A stretch of 64,000 nt of DNA from Phenylobacterium montanum (GTDB lineage: Bacteria > Pseudomonadota > Alphaproteobacteria > Caulobacterales > Caulobacteraceae), in assembly GCF_018135625.1 (NCBI RefSeq), contig NZ_CP073078.1, positions 620,001-684,000 on the forward strand, given 5' to 3'. This document shows, in pieces, positions 46,408-58,782 of this stretch. How positions within the stretch are numbered: position 1 is the stretch's first letter; every line of letters starts with the position of its first letter. The translations under genes and the position numbers were made by a program. The notes below the pieces were generated by a model. It made no database searches, had not been told where the DNA came from, and worked only from the letters and a program-made list of their open reading frames with translations.

Positions 46408-47513
46408 ACACCAGACCGCGCGCGCAGTTGATCGACATGGACCTGGCCACACGAGTCGCCGCCTTCGACATGGCGCCCGACCCGGCCCTGATCCTGGGGC
46501 CCGAAGGCAATCTGACGGCGGTCAACGAGGCGGCGGAAGCCTTGTTCGGCCAGGGCCTGGCGCTGCTCAGCCGAGGTCGGTTCCACGACGCCCTGCCGCC
46601 CGGCTCCACCCTGACCGCGCTGGTGGATCTTGCGGTCTCGACCAAGCTTCAGGTGCGCGAGCGGGGGCTGGAGATCACCCTGTTCGGCCATCCGCCCTTC
46701 GAAGCCGACGCCGCGGCGACGCCGCTGGGCGACGGTTCGATCCTTCTGACCCTGCAAGTGCGCGGCGGGGCCCTCGGGGTGGAGCGCGGGGAGAGGGCGG
46801 GCCTTCGGACCGTGGTCGGCATGGGGCGCATGTTGGCGCATGAGATTAAGAACCCCCTGGCCGGTATCCGCGGCGCCGCGCAGCTGCTGAAGGGCTCGGT
46901 CCCGGCCGAGGACGCCGCCTTGGCGCAGCTGATCGTCGACGAGACCGACCGCATCCATCGCCTGGTCGACCGCATGGAGGCCTTCTCCGAGGCGGTCAAA
47001 CCTGACCTGGAGCCGGTCAATATTCACGTGGTGCTGGACCGGGTCCGGGCCCTGGCCGCCAATGGCGTGGCCGATGGACTGGCGCTCAGCGAGCACTACG
47101 ACCCGTCCCTGCCGCCGACCCTGGGCGATGAGGATCTGCTGATCCAGATCTTCCTCAACCTGGTGAAGAATGCGGCGGAGGCGGCCCATTCCCGGGGCGA
47201 CGGAAGAGGTTCCGTGCGCATCCAGACCGCGTACCGCCACGGCGTGCGCATGCGGGCGCCCAATGGCGAGCGGATGCGCACCGCGCCGCTAGAGGTCAAG
47301 GTGATCGACAACGGACCCGGCGTGCCGGCTCACCTGCGCGATCATCTGTTCGAACCGTTTGTCACCTCGAAGAGCTTCGGCGCCGGACTGGGGCTGGCCC
47401 TTGTTGCAAAATTGGTCGCTGCGCATGGCGGTCTGATCGATTTCGAGTCAGAGCCCGGCCGAACAGCCTTCAGGGTGCTGCTTCCAATCGCGACAGACGT
47501 CCATGATGATTAA
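46404..47513 (+). CDS. ntrB: Nitrogen regulation sensor kinase NtrB
   Basis: 369-residue cytoplasmic sensor kinase/phosphatase that controls NtrC according to PII signalling. A PAS-like N-terminal domain (FDMAPDPALILGPEGNLTAV) is followed by the H-box MLAHEIKNPLAGIRGAAQLL (His146). The N-box is FLNLVKNAAEAAH, and the G-boxes are VIDNGPGVPAHLRDHLFEPF and GAGLGLALVAKLVAAHGG. It is coupled to dusB upstream, and ntrC follows after 9 bases. Confidence 0.95.
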   Translation: MNTRPRAQLIDMDLATRVAAFDMAPDPALILGPEGNLTAVNEAAEALFGQGLALLSRGRFHDALPPGSTLTALVDLAVSTKLQVRERGLEITLFGHPPFEADAAATPLGDGSILLTLQVRGGALGVERGERAGLRTVVGMGRMLAHEIKNPLAGIRGAAQLLKGSVPAEDAALAQLIVDETDRIHRLVDRMEAFSEAVKPDLEPVNIHVVLDRVRALAANGVADGLALSEHYDPSLPPTLGDEDLLIQIFLNLVKNAAEAAHSRGDGRGSVRIQTAYRHGVRMRAPNGERMRTAPLEVKVIDNGPGVPAHLRDHLFEPFVTSKSFGAGLGLALVAKLVAAHGGLIDFESEPGRTAFRVLLPIATDVHDD

Positions 47514-47522
47514 GCCTTAGGC

Positions 47523-48941
47523 ATGAGCACGCATCACAAGATCCTGATCGCCGACGACGACGCCTCGATCCGGCTGGTTTTAAGTCAGGCGTTCAGCAGG
47601 TTAGGCTACCAGGTCCGCGCCACGGGCAACGCCACGACTCTGCTCAAATGGGTGTCGGAGGGTGAGGGAGATTTGGTCATCACCGACGTGGTGATGCCCG
47701 ACGAGAACGTCTTCGACGTGCTGCCCCGCATCCGCAAGGACCGGCCCAAGCTGCCGGTGATCGTGATGAGCGCGCAAAATACGCTGCTCACCGCCGTCAA
47801 CGCTGCTGAGATCGGCGCCTTCGAATACGTGCCCAAGCCTTTCGACCTGGACGACATGACCGCCGCGGCCAAGCGCGCCCTGGCGCGGCCGACGGATTCC
47901 GAGGCGACCAAAGCCCAGGCGCGGGCGCTGCGCGACGAGCGCCTGCCGCTGATCGGCCGCTCGGCGCCGATGCAGGAGGTCTATCGCACCATCGCCCGCC
48001 TGGTGGGCGCCGACCTGACCGTGCTGATCCTGGGCGAGTCCGGCGCTGGCAAGGAACTGGTGGCGCGGGCCCTGCACGACCTCGGCCCGCGCAAGGATGG
48101 CCGCTTTTCGGTGATCAACCTGGCCGCCGTGCCGCGTGAGCGGGTCGAGACCGAGCTGTTCGGCAAGGGCGACGGCGATCTGGGAAAGCTGATCGAGGCC
48201 GATGGCGGCACCCTGTTCCTGGACGAGATCGGCGACATGCCGCTGGACGCCCAGACCCGGCTCCTGCGCGTGATCGACGGCTCGGAGACCACCATCAACC
48301 CCAAGACCGGCCGCCGGCCGAACGTGCGGGTGATCGCCGCCACCAACCGCGACCTGCGCGCCCTGATCCAGCAGGGCCTGTTCCGCGAAGACCTGTTCTT
48401 CCGCCTGAACGTGGCCCGCATCCGCCTGCCGCCCCTGCGCGACCGCACCGACGACATCCCGGACCTGGCCCGCTCGTTCCTGTTGCGCGCCCATCGCGAG
48501 GGCCTGCCGGCCAAGGCGATCGACGCCGGAGCGCTGGAGCGGCTCAAGGCCTACGAGTGGCCGGGCAATGTGCGCGAGCTGGAAAACCTGATCCGCCGCA
48601 TCTGCGCCCTCTATGCCGAAGACCTGATCACCGCCCGGATCGTCGAGCGCGAGTTGCAGGATCAGAGCCCGGCGCCCGCCGACCCGAGCGGCCCAGTGAC
48701 CCTGGCCACCCTGGTGGAGCGGCACCTGGCCGGCTATTTCGCCGATCAGCCCGAAGGCGGCCCGCCGCCGGGCCTTTACGATCGCGTGCTGCACGAGATC
48801 GAGCGCCCGCTGATTCGCCTGACACTGTCGGCCACCCGCGGCAACCAGGTCCGCGCCGCGGAGATCCTCGGCTTGAACCGCAACACCCTGCGCAAGAAGA
48901 TCCAGGATCTCGGCGTGGAGACGGCGCGCGCCAAGCGGTGA
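47523..48941 (+). CDS. ntrC: Nitrogen response regulator NtrC, lacking the GAFTGA loop
   Basis: 472 residues: receiver (1-120; phospho-acceptor Asp55 in [12 protein letters not shown]), AAA+ domain (~140-370; Walker [13 protein letters not shown] near 171, Walker [14 protein letters not shown]), and a C-terminal Fis-type HTH ([18 protein letters not shown]). Where sigma-54 activators have GAFTGA after ELFG, this protein reads [19 protein letters not shown]: the loop is absent and shortened. Sigma-54 engagement is therefore unlikely, as reported for some alphaproteobacterial NtrC proteins, which act on sigma-70 promoters or as repressors. ATPase motifs are intact. Confidence 0.95.
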   Translation: MSTHHKILIADDDASIRLVLSQAFSRLGYQVRATGNATTLLKWVSEGEGDLVITDVVMPDENVFDVLPRIRKDRPKLPVIVMSAQNTLLTAVNAAEIGAFEYVPKPFDLDDMTAAAKRALARPTDSEATKAQARALRDERLPLIGRSAPMQEVYRTIARLVGADLTVLILGESGAGKELVARALHDLGPRKDGRFSVINLAAVPRERVETELFGKGDGDLGKLIEADGGTLFLDEIGDMPLDAQTRLLRVIDGSETTINPKTGRRPNVRVIAATNRDLRALIQQGLFREDLFFRLNVARIRLPPLRDRTDDIPDLARSFLLRAHREGLPAKAIDAGALERLKAYEWPGNVRELENLIRRICALYAEDLITARIVERELQDQSPAPADPSGPVTLATLVERHLAGYFADQPEGGPPPGLYDRVLHEIERPLIRLTLSATRGNQVRAAEILGLNRNTLRKKIQDLGVETARAKR

Positions 48942-48997
48942 GGGATTAGGGCCACATTACTGTTGAAAATGGGGCACAGCCTTGCCAAGCTCCCGGC

Positions 48998-51247
48998 ATG
49001 GCCGACACGGCTCCTCAGGTCGAAAGCGCTGATCTGTCCCCGGCCGTTTCGGCGGCCGACGGTGACGTGCGGCGCACGGGCGTCTTGATCTCCAACTCCC
49101 GGCTGGCGGCCGGACTCGCGGTTTCCGCCTCGCTGACCCTGGCCTCGGTGTGGATGGCCTCGTCGGCGCCGGTCAGCGGGCCCGTGGGCCCGCCCAGCAA
49201 GACCATCCTGACGCTGCTGGCGCTTAACCTGATCCTGATCGCGCTCCTGGCGGCCGGCGTCGGCTGGCGGGTGCTGAAGCTGGTCATCGACCAGCGGCGG
49301 GATGCGGGGGCCCGGCTGCACCTGCGCTTTGTCGCCCTGTTCGCCGCCGCCGCCGTGGCGCCGGCGCTGATGGTCGCCCTGGTGTTCGGCGTGCTGGTGA
49401 CCCAGGGGGTCGACAGCTGGTTCAGCCAGCGGGTCGGCACGGTAGTGGAGAACTCGGCCAAGGTGGCCACCTCCTACTACAAGGCCGAGACCAACGGGGT
49501 GTTCGACGACATGCAGGGCATGTCCGGCGACCTCGATCGCGCCGTGCGTGGCTTGAAGGAGAACCCGGTCACCTTCAACCGCTTCCTGGCGGAGGAAGCG
49601 TCCTATCGCAAGTTCATGGCCGCCTATCTGATCGACCGCGATGGCCGCATCCTGGCCCGCGCCGAGGTGGACAACCCGCCGCGCTACCTGGCGCCGCCCA
49701 GCGAGACCATCCAATCCGCCGACGCCGGCGAGGTGCCGGTGCATGCTTTCGTCGGCTCGGATCTTCTCCGCGCCGTACAGAAGCTGAAGGCCTATGACGA
49801 CGCCTATCTCTACGTGGTGCGCCAGGTCGACAAAGGCATTCTTGCGCATCTCAGCGAGGCCTCGGACGCCGTCACGGCGTATCGCGACGCTGAGGCGAAC
49901 CGGGCCCGCATCAAGGCCGCCTTCGCCCTCAGCTATCTCGAGACCGCGCTCCTGGTGCTGGTGGGAGCCGTATGGCTGGGCATCAACGCCGCCAACAGCA
50001 TCGCCGCCCCGGTGGCCAGCCTGGTGCAGGCCGCCGACCAGGTGGCGGCCGGCGACCTGACCGCGCGGGTCACGGTGGAGCATGCGCCAAAGGAAATCGC
50101 GGACCTGGCCGGCTCGTTCAATCGCATGACCGGCGACCTGCAGGCGCAGCAGGCGGCCCTGCGCGCCGCCGGCGACGAGGCGGAATCCCGCCGCCAGTTC
50201 ATCGAGACCGTGCTGGCCGGGGTCAGCGCCGGGGTCATCGGCCTGGACAAGGACGGGACCGTCTCGGCCGCCAATCGACAGGCCCTGGTGCTCCTGGGGC
50301 TCACGCCCCACGGCGCGGCGGGCGCGGCCCTGGCCGGGATCGCGCCGGAGCTTACCGAGGTCGCCGCCCTGGCTCTGGAGTCGGGTGACGACGCGGAGGC
50401 CGAGGTCGACGTGGTGCGCGGCGGCGACACCCGGCGCTTGCGCGTGCGCGCCAGCGGTCACCCGGACGGCGGCCTGGTGCTGACCTTCGACGACATCACC
50501 CGCCTGGTCGCCGCCCAGCGCAACGCCGCCTGGAAGGACGTGGCGCGTCGTATCGCCCACGAGATCAAGAACCCGCTGACGCCGATCCAGCTGTCGGCCG
50601 AACGCATCCGCCGCAAGTACCGCAAGGACATCCAGGGGGACCTGGAGACCTTCGACCGCTGCACCGACACCATCATCCGCCAGGTCGGCGATATCGGCCG
50701 CATGGTCGACGAGTTCTCGGCTTTCGCCCGCATGCCGGCGCCCAAGTTCGCCGAGGCTGACCTGGCCGAGCTTCTGCGTCAGGGCGTGTTCGCCCAGCGG
50801 GTGGCCGATCCGGCCACCGAGATCGAGTTGGAAGAGCCGGACGAGGTGATGGTCCTGTGCGACGCGCGCATGGTCGGCCAGGCCCTGACCAATGTGCTGA
50901 AGAACGCTGGCGAAGCGATCGCGGCGCGGCGCGCCGTCGAGCCCGGGCTGAAGGGGCGCATAAGGGCGCGTTTGTTGATCGACGACAAGGACCAGACCAT
51001 CGAGATCGAGGACAACGGGATCGGCCTGCCGGCCAAGAACCGCGACCGGTTGACCGAGCCTTATGTGACGACGCGCGAGAAGGGCACGGGCCTGGGCCTG
51101 GCCATCGTCAAGCGCATCATGGAAGACCATGGCGGCGAGCTGATGTTGCTCGACGCCAGCGAGCCGCCTGGGGCTCGCGCGGTGCTCCGGCTTCCCCGGG
51201 CGAACGCAGCGGCCGCGCCGGTGCATGAAGGCGTTGCGGTGGCATGA
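48998..51247 (+). CDS. ntrY: Membrane sensor histidine kinase NtrY
   Basis: 749 residues. N-terminal transmembrane helices (~35-55, ~70-95, ~110-135 and ~310-335) enclose a periplasmic sensor region. A HAMP linker (IAAPVASLVQAADQVAAGDL), a PAS domain (~405-500) and the kinase core follow: H-box RRIAHEIKNPLTPIQLSAER (His521), N-box LTNVLKNAGEAI and G-boxes IEDNGIGLPAKN and GTGLGLAIVKRIMEDHGG. It pairs with NtrX downstream (overlapping ATGA at 51244-51247). It belongs to the extracytoplasmic nitrogen/redox sensing system of alphaproteobacteria. Confidence 0.95.
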   Translation: MADTAPQVESADLSPAVSAADGDVRRTGVLISNSRLAAGLAVSASLTLASVWMASSAPVSGPVGPPSKTILTLLALNLILIALLAAGVGWRVLKLVIDQRRDAGARLHLRFVALFAAAAVAPALMVALVFGVLVTQGVDSWFSQRVGTVVENSAKVATSYYKAETNGVFDDMQGMSGDLDRAVRGLKENPVTFNRFLAEEASYRKFMAAYLIDRDGRILARAEVDNPPRYLAPPSETIQSADAGEVPVHAFVGSDLLRAVQKLKAYDDAYLYVVRQVDKGILAHLSEASDAVTAYRDAEANRARIKAAFALSYLETALLVLVGAVWLGINAANSIAAPVASLVQAADQVAAGDLTARVTVEHAPKEIADLAGSFNRMTGDLQAQQAALRAAGDEAESRRQFIETVLAGVSAGVIGLDKDGTVSAANRQALVLLGLTPHGAAGAALAGIAPELTEVAALALESGDDAEAEVDVVRGGDTRRLRVRASGHPDGGLVLTFDDITRLVAAQRNAAWKDVARRIAHEIKNPLTPIQLSAERIRRKYRKDIQGDLETFDRCTDTIIRQVGDIGRMVDEFSAFARMPAPKFAEADLAELLRQGVFAQRVADPATEIELEEPDEVMVLCDARMVGQALTNVLKNAGEAIAARRAVEPGLKGRIRARLLIDDKDQTIEIEDNGIGLPAKNRDRLTEPYVTTREKGTGLGLAIVKRIMEDHGGELMLLDASEPPGARAVLRLPRANAAAAPVHEGVAVA

Positions 51248-51255
51248 GGGTTGTG

Positions 51256-52647
51256 ATGGCGGCCGATATCTTGGTGGTCGACGACGAAGCGGACATCCGC
51301 GACCAGGTCGCCGGCATATTGGAAGACGAGGGCTATCAGGTGCGCACCGCCGCCGACTCCGAGTCGGCGTTGGCCAGCCTGAAGGCGAGAAAGCCGGCTC
51401 TGATCGTGCTCGACATCTGGATGCAGGGCGGGGGCATGGATGGCCTCGAGCTGCTGGACATGGTCAAGAGTTTGGATGCCGACCTGCCGATCGTAATGAT
51501 CAGCGGCCACGGCAATATCGAGACTGCAGTCAGCGCCATCAAGCGCGGCGCCTACGACTTCCTGGAAAAGCCGTTCAAGTCCGACCGCCTGCTCTTGGTG
51601 ATCGAGCGGGCGCTGGAGCAGGCTTCGCTGAAGCGCGAGAACCGGCGCCTGCGCCAGCAGACCCTGGCGCCCGAGGGCTTCCTCGGCCGCTCGCACGCCG
51701 CCCAGCAATTGCGCCAGCTGATCGCCAAGGTGGCGCCGGCCAACAGCCGGCTGCTGGTCACAGGCCCGCCGGGTTCGGGCAAGGAACTGGTGGCGCGGCT
51801 GATCCATGCCGCCAGCCCACGTGCCAAGGGCGAGTTCGTGGCCATCGGCGCCGCCGGCATGACGCCCGAGCGGATGGACGTGGAGCTGTTCGGCGAGGAA
51901 GGCGAGGGCGGGCGGCCGCGCAAGATCGGCGTGTTCGAGCGCGCCCATGGCGGCACCCTGTTCCTGGACGAAATCGCCGACATGCCGCGCGAGACGCAAG
52001 GCCGCCTGCTGAGGGTCTTGGTCGAGCCGCGTTTCCGCAGGGTCGGCGGTGACCAGGACGTGCAGGTCGACGTGCGGGTGGTGTCGTCCTCCTCGCGCGA
52101 CATGCGCCAGGAGATCGCCGCCGGACGCTTCCGCGAGGACCTGTTCCACCGCCTGAACGTGGTGCCGGTGCACGTGCCGGGCCTGGCCGAGCGTCGCGAG
52201 GACATCGCCGAACTGGTCGAGTTCTATATCGACCGCATCAGCGAGGCGACCGGGCTGCCGCGCCGCCGCCTGGCCGAGGACGCCATCGCCACCCTGCAGG
52301 TGCACGACTGGCCCGGCAATGTCCGCCAGCTGCGCAACAACATCGAGCGGATGCTGATCCTGGCCACGGGCGACCCGTCCGAGGCCATCACCAGTGACCG
52401 CCTGCCGGCCGAGGTCGCGGTGGCCGGAGCCGTGGGCTCGATGGGCACGGAACGGATCATCGCCCTGCCGTTGCGCGACGCCCGGGAGGTGTTCGAGCGG
52501 GAATATCTCAACGCCCAGATCGTCCGTTTCGGCGGCAATATTTCGCGCACAGCCAATTTCATCGGCATGGAGCGCTCGGCCTTGCACCGCAAGCTCAAGT
52601 CCCTAGGTGTGTCGCCGTCCCGCATGGGTGAGGAAGACGATCTCTGA
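51256..52647 (+). CDS. ntrX: Response regulator NtrX
   Basis: 463 residues from ATG 51256 (GAGGG five bases upstream); an ATG at 51244, overlapping the ntrY stop, would add four residues. The receiver has Asp53 in LIVLDIWMQGGGMDG, a long insertion after the Asp typical of NtrX. The AAA+ domain has Walker A GPPGSGKELVAR and Walker [14 protein letters not shown]. The region after ELFG is GEEGEGGRPRKIGVFERA without GAFTGA, as usual for this family. The C-terminal HTH ends FIGMERSALHRKLKSLGV. Regulates nitrogen, redox and envelope genes in relatives. The stop overlaps the dat start. Confidence 0.95.
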   Translation: MAADILVVDDEADIRDQVAGILEDEGYQVRTAADSESALASLKARKPALIVLDIWMQGGGMDGLELLDMVKSLDADLPIVMISGHGNIETAVSAIKRGAYDFLEKPFKSDRLLLVIERALEQASLKRENRRLRQQTLAPEGFLGRSHAAQQLRQLIAKVAPANSRLLVTGPPGSGKELVARLIHAASPRAKGEFVAIGAAGMTPERMDVELFGEEGEGGRPRKIGVFERAHGGTLFLDEIADMPRETQGRLLRVLVEPRFRRVGGDQDVQVDVRVVSSSSRDMRQEIAAGRFREDLFHRLNVVPVHVPGLAERREDIAELVEFYIDRISEATGLPRRRLAEDAIATLQVHDWPGNVRQLRNNIERMLILATGDPSEAITSDRLPAEVAVAGAVGSMGTERIIALPLRDAREVFEREYLNAQIVRFGGNISRTANFIGMERSALHRKLKSLGVSPSRMGEEDDL

Positions 52648-53510
52648 TGCCGCGTATCGCCTATGTCGACGGCCGCTATGTCCCACACGCCGAAGCCGGC
52701 GTGCATATCGAGGACCGGGGCTTCCAGTTCGCCGATGGAGTCTATGAGTATTTCGCCGTGTTCGGCGGCAAGCTGGCCGACCTGGAAGGCCATATGGAAC
52801 GCCTCTGGCGCAGCCTGTCCGAGCTGCGCATCGACCGGCCGATGTCGCAACAGGCGCTGGTCATGGTCATGCACGAGACCATTCGCCGCAACCGCTTCCG
52901 GGACGGGGCGGTCTATCTGCAGGTCACCCGCGGCGTCGCCCTGCGCGATCACCCAATCCCCAATCCGGCGCCCAGGCCGACCGTGGTGGTCACCGCCAAG
53001 CCGGTAGACTTCGCCGCCGTAGAGGTGCGGGCGCGAAAGGGGATCAAGGTGCTGACCCAGCCGGACATCCGCTGGGGCCGCTGCGACATCAAGACCGTGG
53101 GCCTCCTCCCCAACTGTCTAGCCAAGACGGCGGCGCGCGAGGCCGGGGCCTACGAGGCCTGGCTGGTGGACGAACTCGGCTTCGTCACCGAGGGCTCCTC
53201 GACCAACGCCTGGATCGTCGATGCGGACGGCGTGCTGCGCACCCGCGACACCAACGCCAACATTTTGCGTGGCGTGACGCGCAAGACCCTGATCACCCTC
53301 GCCGCGGAGGCCGGGATCGAGGTCTCGCAGCGGCCGTTCACGGTGGCGGAGGCCAAGGCGGCGAAAGAGGCTTTCATCACCGCCGCCTCGACCTTCGTCA
53401 TGCCCGTTGTGGGCATAGACGAGGCGATTGTCGGGAATGGGCGCCCAGGCCCTATCAGCGAACGGCTTCGCGTCCTATATGTGGAAAACGCCCGCGCCAC
53501 CGCCCGGTGA
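52647..53510 (+). CDS. dat: D-alanine/D-amino acid aminotransferase
   Basis: 287-residue class IV PLP aminotransferase. The start overlaps ntrX (TGATG). Signature elements are YVDGRYVPHAEAGVHIEDRG, FADGVYEYFAVFGGKL, the PLP lysine in CDIKTVGLLPN (Lys149), and the phosphate-binding VTEGSSTNAWIVD with the later ITAASTFVMPVVGID. Branched-chain versus D-amino acid specificity cannot be settled, but length and motifs fit D-amino acid transaminases. It could provide D-amino acids for peptidoglycan. Conserved position between ntrX and hfq. Confidence 0.9.
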   Translation: MPRIAYVDGRYVPHAEAGVHIEDRGFQFADGVYEYFAVFGGKLADLEGHMERLWRSLSELRIDRPMSQQALVMVMHETIRRNRFRDGAVYLQVTRGVALRDHPIPNPAPRPTVVVTAKPVDFAAVEVRARKGIKVLTQPDIRWGRCDIKTVGLLPNCLAKTAAREAGAYEAWLVDELGFVTEGSSTNAWIVDADGVLRTRDTNANILRGVTRKTLITLAAEAGIEVSQRPFTVAEAKAAKEAFITAASTFVMPVVGIDEAIVGNGRPGPISERLRVLYVENARATAR

Positions 53511-53612
53511 TCGCGCGCTCGTCGCTGTGACAGTCCTCGGCGGCGCAAACCAACCTGTGTGTGGAAGCGTTTGGCTTCCGACGATCGCTGACCAAAGGAG
53601 CGCTAGAGCGCC

Positions 53613-53864
53613 ATGTCGACAGACAAGAAGCAGAACCTGCAAGACACCTTCCTGAACTCCGTCCGCCGGTCCAAGACTCCGCTGACCATCTTCCTGGTCA
53701 ACGGGGTGAAGCTGCAGGGCGTGGTCAGCTGGTTTGACAATTTCTGCGTGTTGCTGCGTCGCGATGGCCAGTCGCAACTGGTCTACAAGCACGCTATCTC
53801 CACCATCATGCCTTCACAGCCGGTCCAGCTCTATGAGCCCGGCTCCGAACAGGACGACGATTGA
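53613..53864 (+). CDS. hfq: RNA chaperone Hfq
   Basis: 83-residue Sm-like hexameric RNA chaperone for small-RNA regulation. Sm1 is [20 protein letters not shown] with [16 protein letters not shown]. Sm2 is the [12 protein letters not shown] segment containing the YKHA signature. The acidic C-terminal tail is very short (GSEQDDD), as usual in alphaproteobacteria. AAAGGAG lies 12 bases before the ATG. The stop overlaps the hflX start. Confidence 0.97.
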   Translation: MSTDKKQNLQDTFLNSVRRSKTPLTIFLVNGVKLQGVVSWFDNFCVLLRRDGQSQLVYKHAISTIMPSQPVQLYEPGSEQDDD

Positions 53865-55195
53865 CCGAAAAACTGATCGACCATCGCCCGCCGGCCCAGA
53901 CGGCGCTCGTCATCCATCCGAACCGCTCTCAAGCGTCGGATCTGCGCGCGCCGGAGGCTCGGCTCGAAGAGGCGATGGGACTCGCCATCGCCCTGGATCT
54001 GGAGATCCGGGGCGGCGAGATCGCGCCCCTGCGCGCGGCCACGCCCGCGACCCTGTTCGGCAAGGGCAAGGTGGTCGAGATCGGCGAACAGGTCGCCGAA
54101 CTGGGCGTCGACGTGGTGGTCGTCGACGACGCCCTGACGCCGGTGCAGCAGCGCAATCTGGAGAAGGCCTGGCAGGTCAAGGTGATCGACCGCACGGGCC
54201 TGATCCTCGAAATCTTCGCCCGCAGGGCCCGCACCCGCGAGGGCCGGTTGCAGGTCGAGTTGGCGCGGCTGGCCTATGAGCGCTCGCGCCTGGTGCGCAC
54301 CTGGACCCACCTGGAGCGCCAGCGCGGCGGCTTCGGCGTCATGGGCGGTCCGGGCGAAACCCAGATCGAAACCGACCGGCGTCTGCTGGCCGGCAAGATC
54401 GGCCGGCTGAAGAAGGAGCTGGAGGAGGTGCGCCGCACCCGCGGCCTGCAGCGCTCGGCCCGCAAGCGCGCGCCGTTCCCGACCATCGCCCTGGTGGGCT
54501 ACACCAACGCGGGCAAGTCGACCCTGTTCAATCGCCTGACCGACGCCAAGGTCATGGCCAAGGATATGCTGTTTGCCACCCTGGACCCGACCTTGCGCAC
54601 CCTGAAGCTGCCCGATGGGCGGCCGGCCATGCTGTCGGACACGGTGGGCTTCATTTCGGACCTGCCGCACGAACTGATCGAGGCCTTCCGCGCCACACTG
54701 GAGGAGGTCGCCTCGGCCGACGTGGTCCTGCATGTGCGCGACATCGCCAATCCCGACACGGCCGCCCAGGCGGCCGATGTTATGGAGGTCCTGGCCCAGA
54801 TCGGCGTCGAGCCGGAGGGGCCGCGGCCGATCGTGGAAGTCTGGAATAAGATCGACCTGCTTGATGAGCACGACCTCGGCGCCGCCAAGGCCCGCGCCCT
54901 GCGCGGCGAGCGTGATGGCGTCGGCCCGGTGCCGGTCTCGGCCGTCACCGGCGAGGGCGTCGAACGCCTGCTGAGCATCCTGGCCGGCCTGATCGACCAG
55001 GGCGGGGCGGTCGAAGCCGACCTGCCGCCCGGGCAGGGCCGCGCCCTGGCCTGGCTCTACCGCCACGGCCGCATCGTCGATCGCCTGGACGAGGAGGACG
55101 GTCGGGTGCGCCTGTCGGTGCGACTCGACCCCAAGGCCCTCGGGCAGTTCGAGCAGATGTTCCCGGATGCGCTGCTGAAGCACGCGGCGGAGTAG
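53861..55195 (+). CDS. hflX: GTPase HflX, ribosome-splitting/rescue factor
   Basis: 444 residues from TTG 53861, which overlaps the hfq stop (TTGA). The N-terminal nucleotide-binding domain ([49 protein letters not shown]) and the glycine-rich [20 protein letters not shown] stretch come before the GTPase: G1 [10 protein letters not shown]3 [12 protein letters not shown]4 NKID. HflX dissociates stalled ribosomes under stress. Coupling to hfq through overlapping codons is conserved. Confidence 0.95.
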   Translation: MTEKLIDHRPPAQTALVIHPNRSQASDLRAPEARLEEAMGLAIALDLEIRGGEIAPLRAATPATLFGKGKVVEIGEQVAELGVDVVVVDDALTPVQQRNLEKAWQVKVIDRTGLILEIFARRARTREGRLQVELARLAYERSRLVRTWTHLERQRGGFGVMGGPGETQIETDRRLLAGKIGRLKKELEEVRRTRGLQRSARKRAPFPTIALVGYTNAGKSTLFNRLTDAKVMAKDMLFATLDPTLRTLKLPDGRPAMLSDTVGFISDLPHELIEAFRATLEEVASADVVLHVRDIANPDTAAQAADVMEVLAQIGVEPEGPRPIVEVWNKIDLLDEHDLGAAKARALRGERDGVGPVPVSAVTGEGVERLLSILAGLIDQGGAVEADLPPGQGRALAWLYRHGRIVDRLDEEDGRVRLSVRLDPKALGQFEQMFPDALLKHAAE

Positions 55196-56011
55196 CTATT
55201 CGGCCGCGGCCTTCTCCGCCGCCTTCGCCGCATTCCAAAGTCCATCCATCTCCGCCAGGTCCGACTGATGCGGCGAGCGGCCGTCGCCGGCCAGGGCGGC
55301 TTCGATGAAGTTGAAGCGGCGGATGAACTTGGCGTTGGCGGCGCGCAGGGCGTCTTCCGGCTCGACGTCCAGCTTGCGGGCCAGGTTGGCGCAGACGAAC
55401 AGCAGGTCGCCCAGTTCCTCGCGGGCCTTTTCCTGGTCGCCGGCTTCGATCTCGGCTTCCAGCTCGGCCAACTCCTCGCGTAGCTTATCGATCACCTCTG
55501 TGGTGCTGGGCCAATCGAAGCCCACCCGGGCGGCTCTACCGGTGATCTTGGCGGCGCGGGTCAGGGCGGGCAGGGCGGGGGCCACCCCGTCGAGCACGCT
55601 CTCATGCTTGGGCTTGGCGGCGCGTTCGGCGGCCTTGATCGCCTCCCAGGCCCGGGTCTGCTCGGCGCTGTCGCGATGGCCGGCGTCGCCGAATACATGC
55701 GGGTGGCGGCGGATCATCTTTTCGCAGATGGCGTCGGCGACGGCGGCGAAATCGAAGGCGCCTTCCTCCTCGGCCATGCGCGAGTGGAACACCACCTGCA
55801 AGAGGAGGTCGCCCAGTTCCTCCTTCAGCTCCGGCAGGTCGTTACGCTGGATGGCGTCGGCCACCTCGTAGGCCTCCTCGATGGTGTAGGGGGCGATGGT
55901 GGCGAAGGTCTGCTCCAGGTCCCAGGCGCAGCCGCCGTCCGGGTTGCGCAGCTGGGCCATGATGGCGATCAGCCGCGCCATCGGGTCAGCGTGATCGGGG
56001 ATCGCAGGCAT
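55196..56011 (-). CDS. mazG: Nucleoside triphosphate pyrophosphohydrolase MazG
   Basis: 271 residues from ATG 56011 (GAGGAAG upstream). It has the two-domain MazG architecture: an N-terminal helical metal-binding segment (YTIEEAYEVADAIQRNDLPE, LKEELGDLLLQVVFH, MIRRHPHVFGD) and a C-terminal repeat (KLREELAELEAEIEAGDQEK, REELGDLLFVCANLAR). Hydrolyses aberrant or alarm nucleotides to monophosphate and PPi. Its stop codon abuts the hflX stop (convergent, zero gap). Confidence 0.95.
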   Translation of the reverse strand: MPAIPDHADPMARLIAIMAQLRNPDGGCAWDLEQTFATIAPYTIEEAYEVADAIQRNDLPELKEELGDLLLQVVFHSRMAEEEGAFDFAAVADAICEKMIRRHPHVFGDAGHRDSAEQTRAWEAIKAAERAAKPKHESVLDGVAPALPALTRAAKITGRAARVGFDWPSTTEVIDKLREELAELEAEIEAGDQEKAREELGDLLFVCANLARKLDVEPEDALRAANAKFIRRFNFIEAALAGDGRSPHQSDLAEMDGLWNAAKAAEKAAAE

Positions 56012-56111
56012 GGCTTCCTCGGCGGGCGAGTCTATGGGCCCCGCCAGACTGGCCGAGCGCACGGGTTCACCGCAAGGGCGCCTGGCCGGCGATCCACCGG
56101 AAATCGGGTCG

Positions 56112-58610
<2,499 letters not shown>

Positions 58611-58782
58611 GCTACGCCTCCCAGAACACATGCCCCGAGAGCACCTTAGCGGCGGCGCCTTAACGTTAAGTGGAGAGCGAAAAGCGGCCTGAAGGACCCC
58701 ATCGCGCCAGCCTGCCTTGTGACCGACCGACCGGGTAGCTAGTTTAGCGCACCGTATTTGGTTCTGGTCAGAGACAGTAAAA

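Noticed and set aside
48776-51226. An 816-codon frame antisense to ntrY
   Set aside because: No domain, biased composition, and it overlaps a clear ntrY kinase core.
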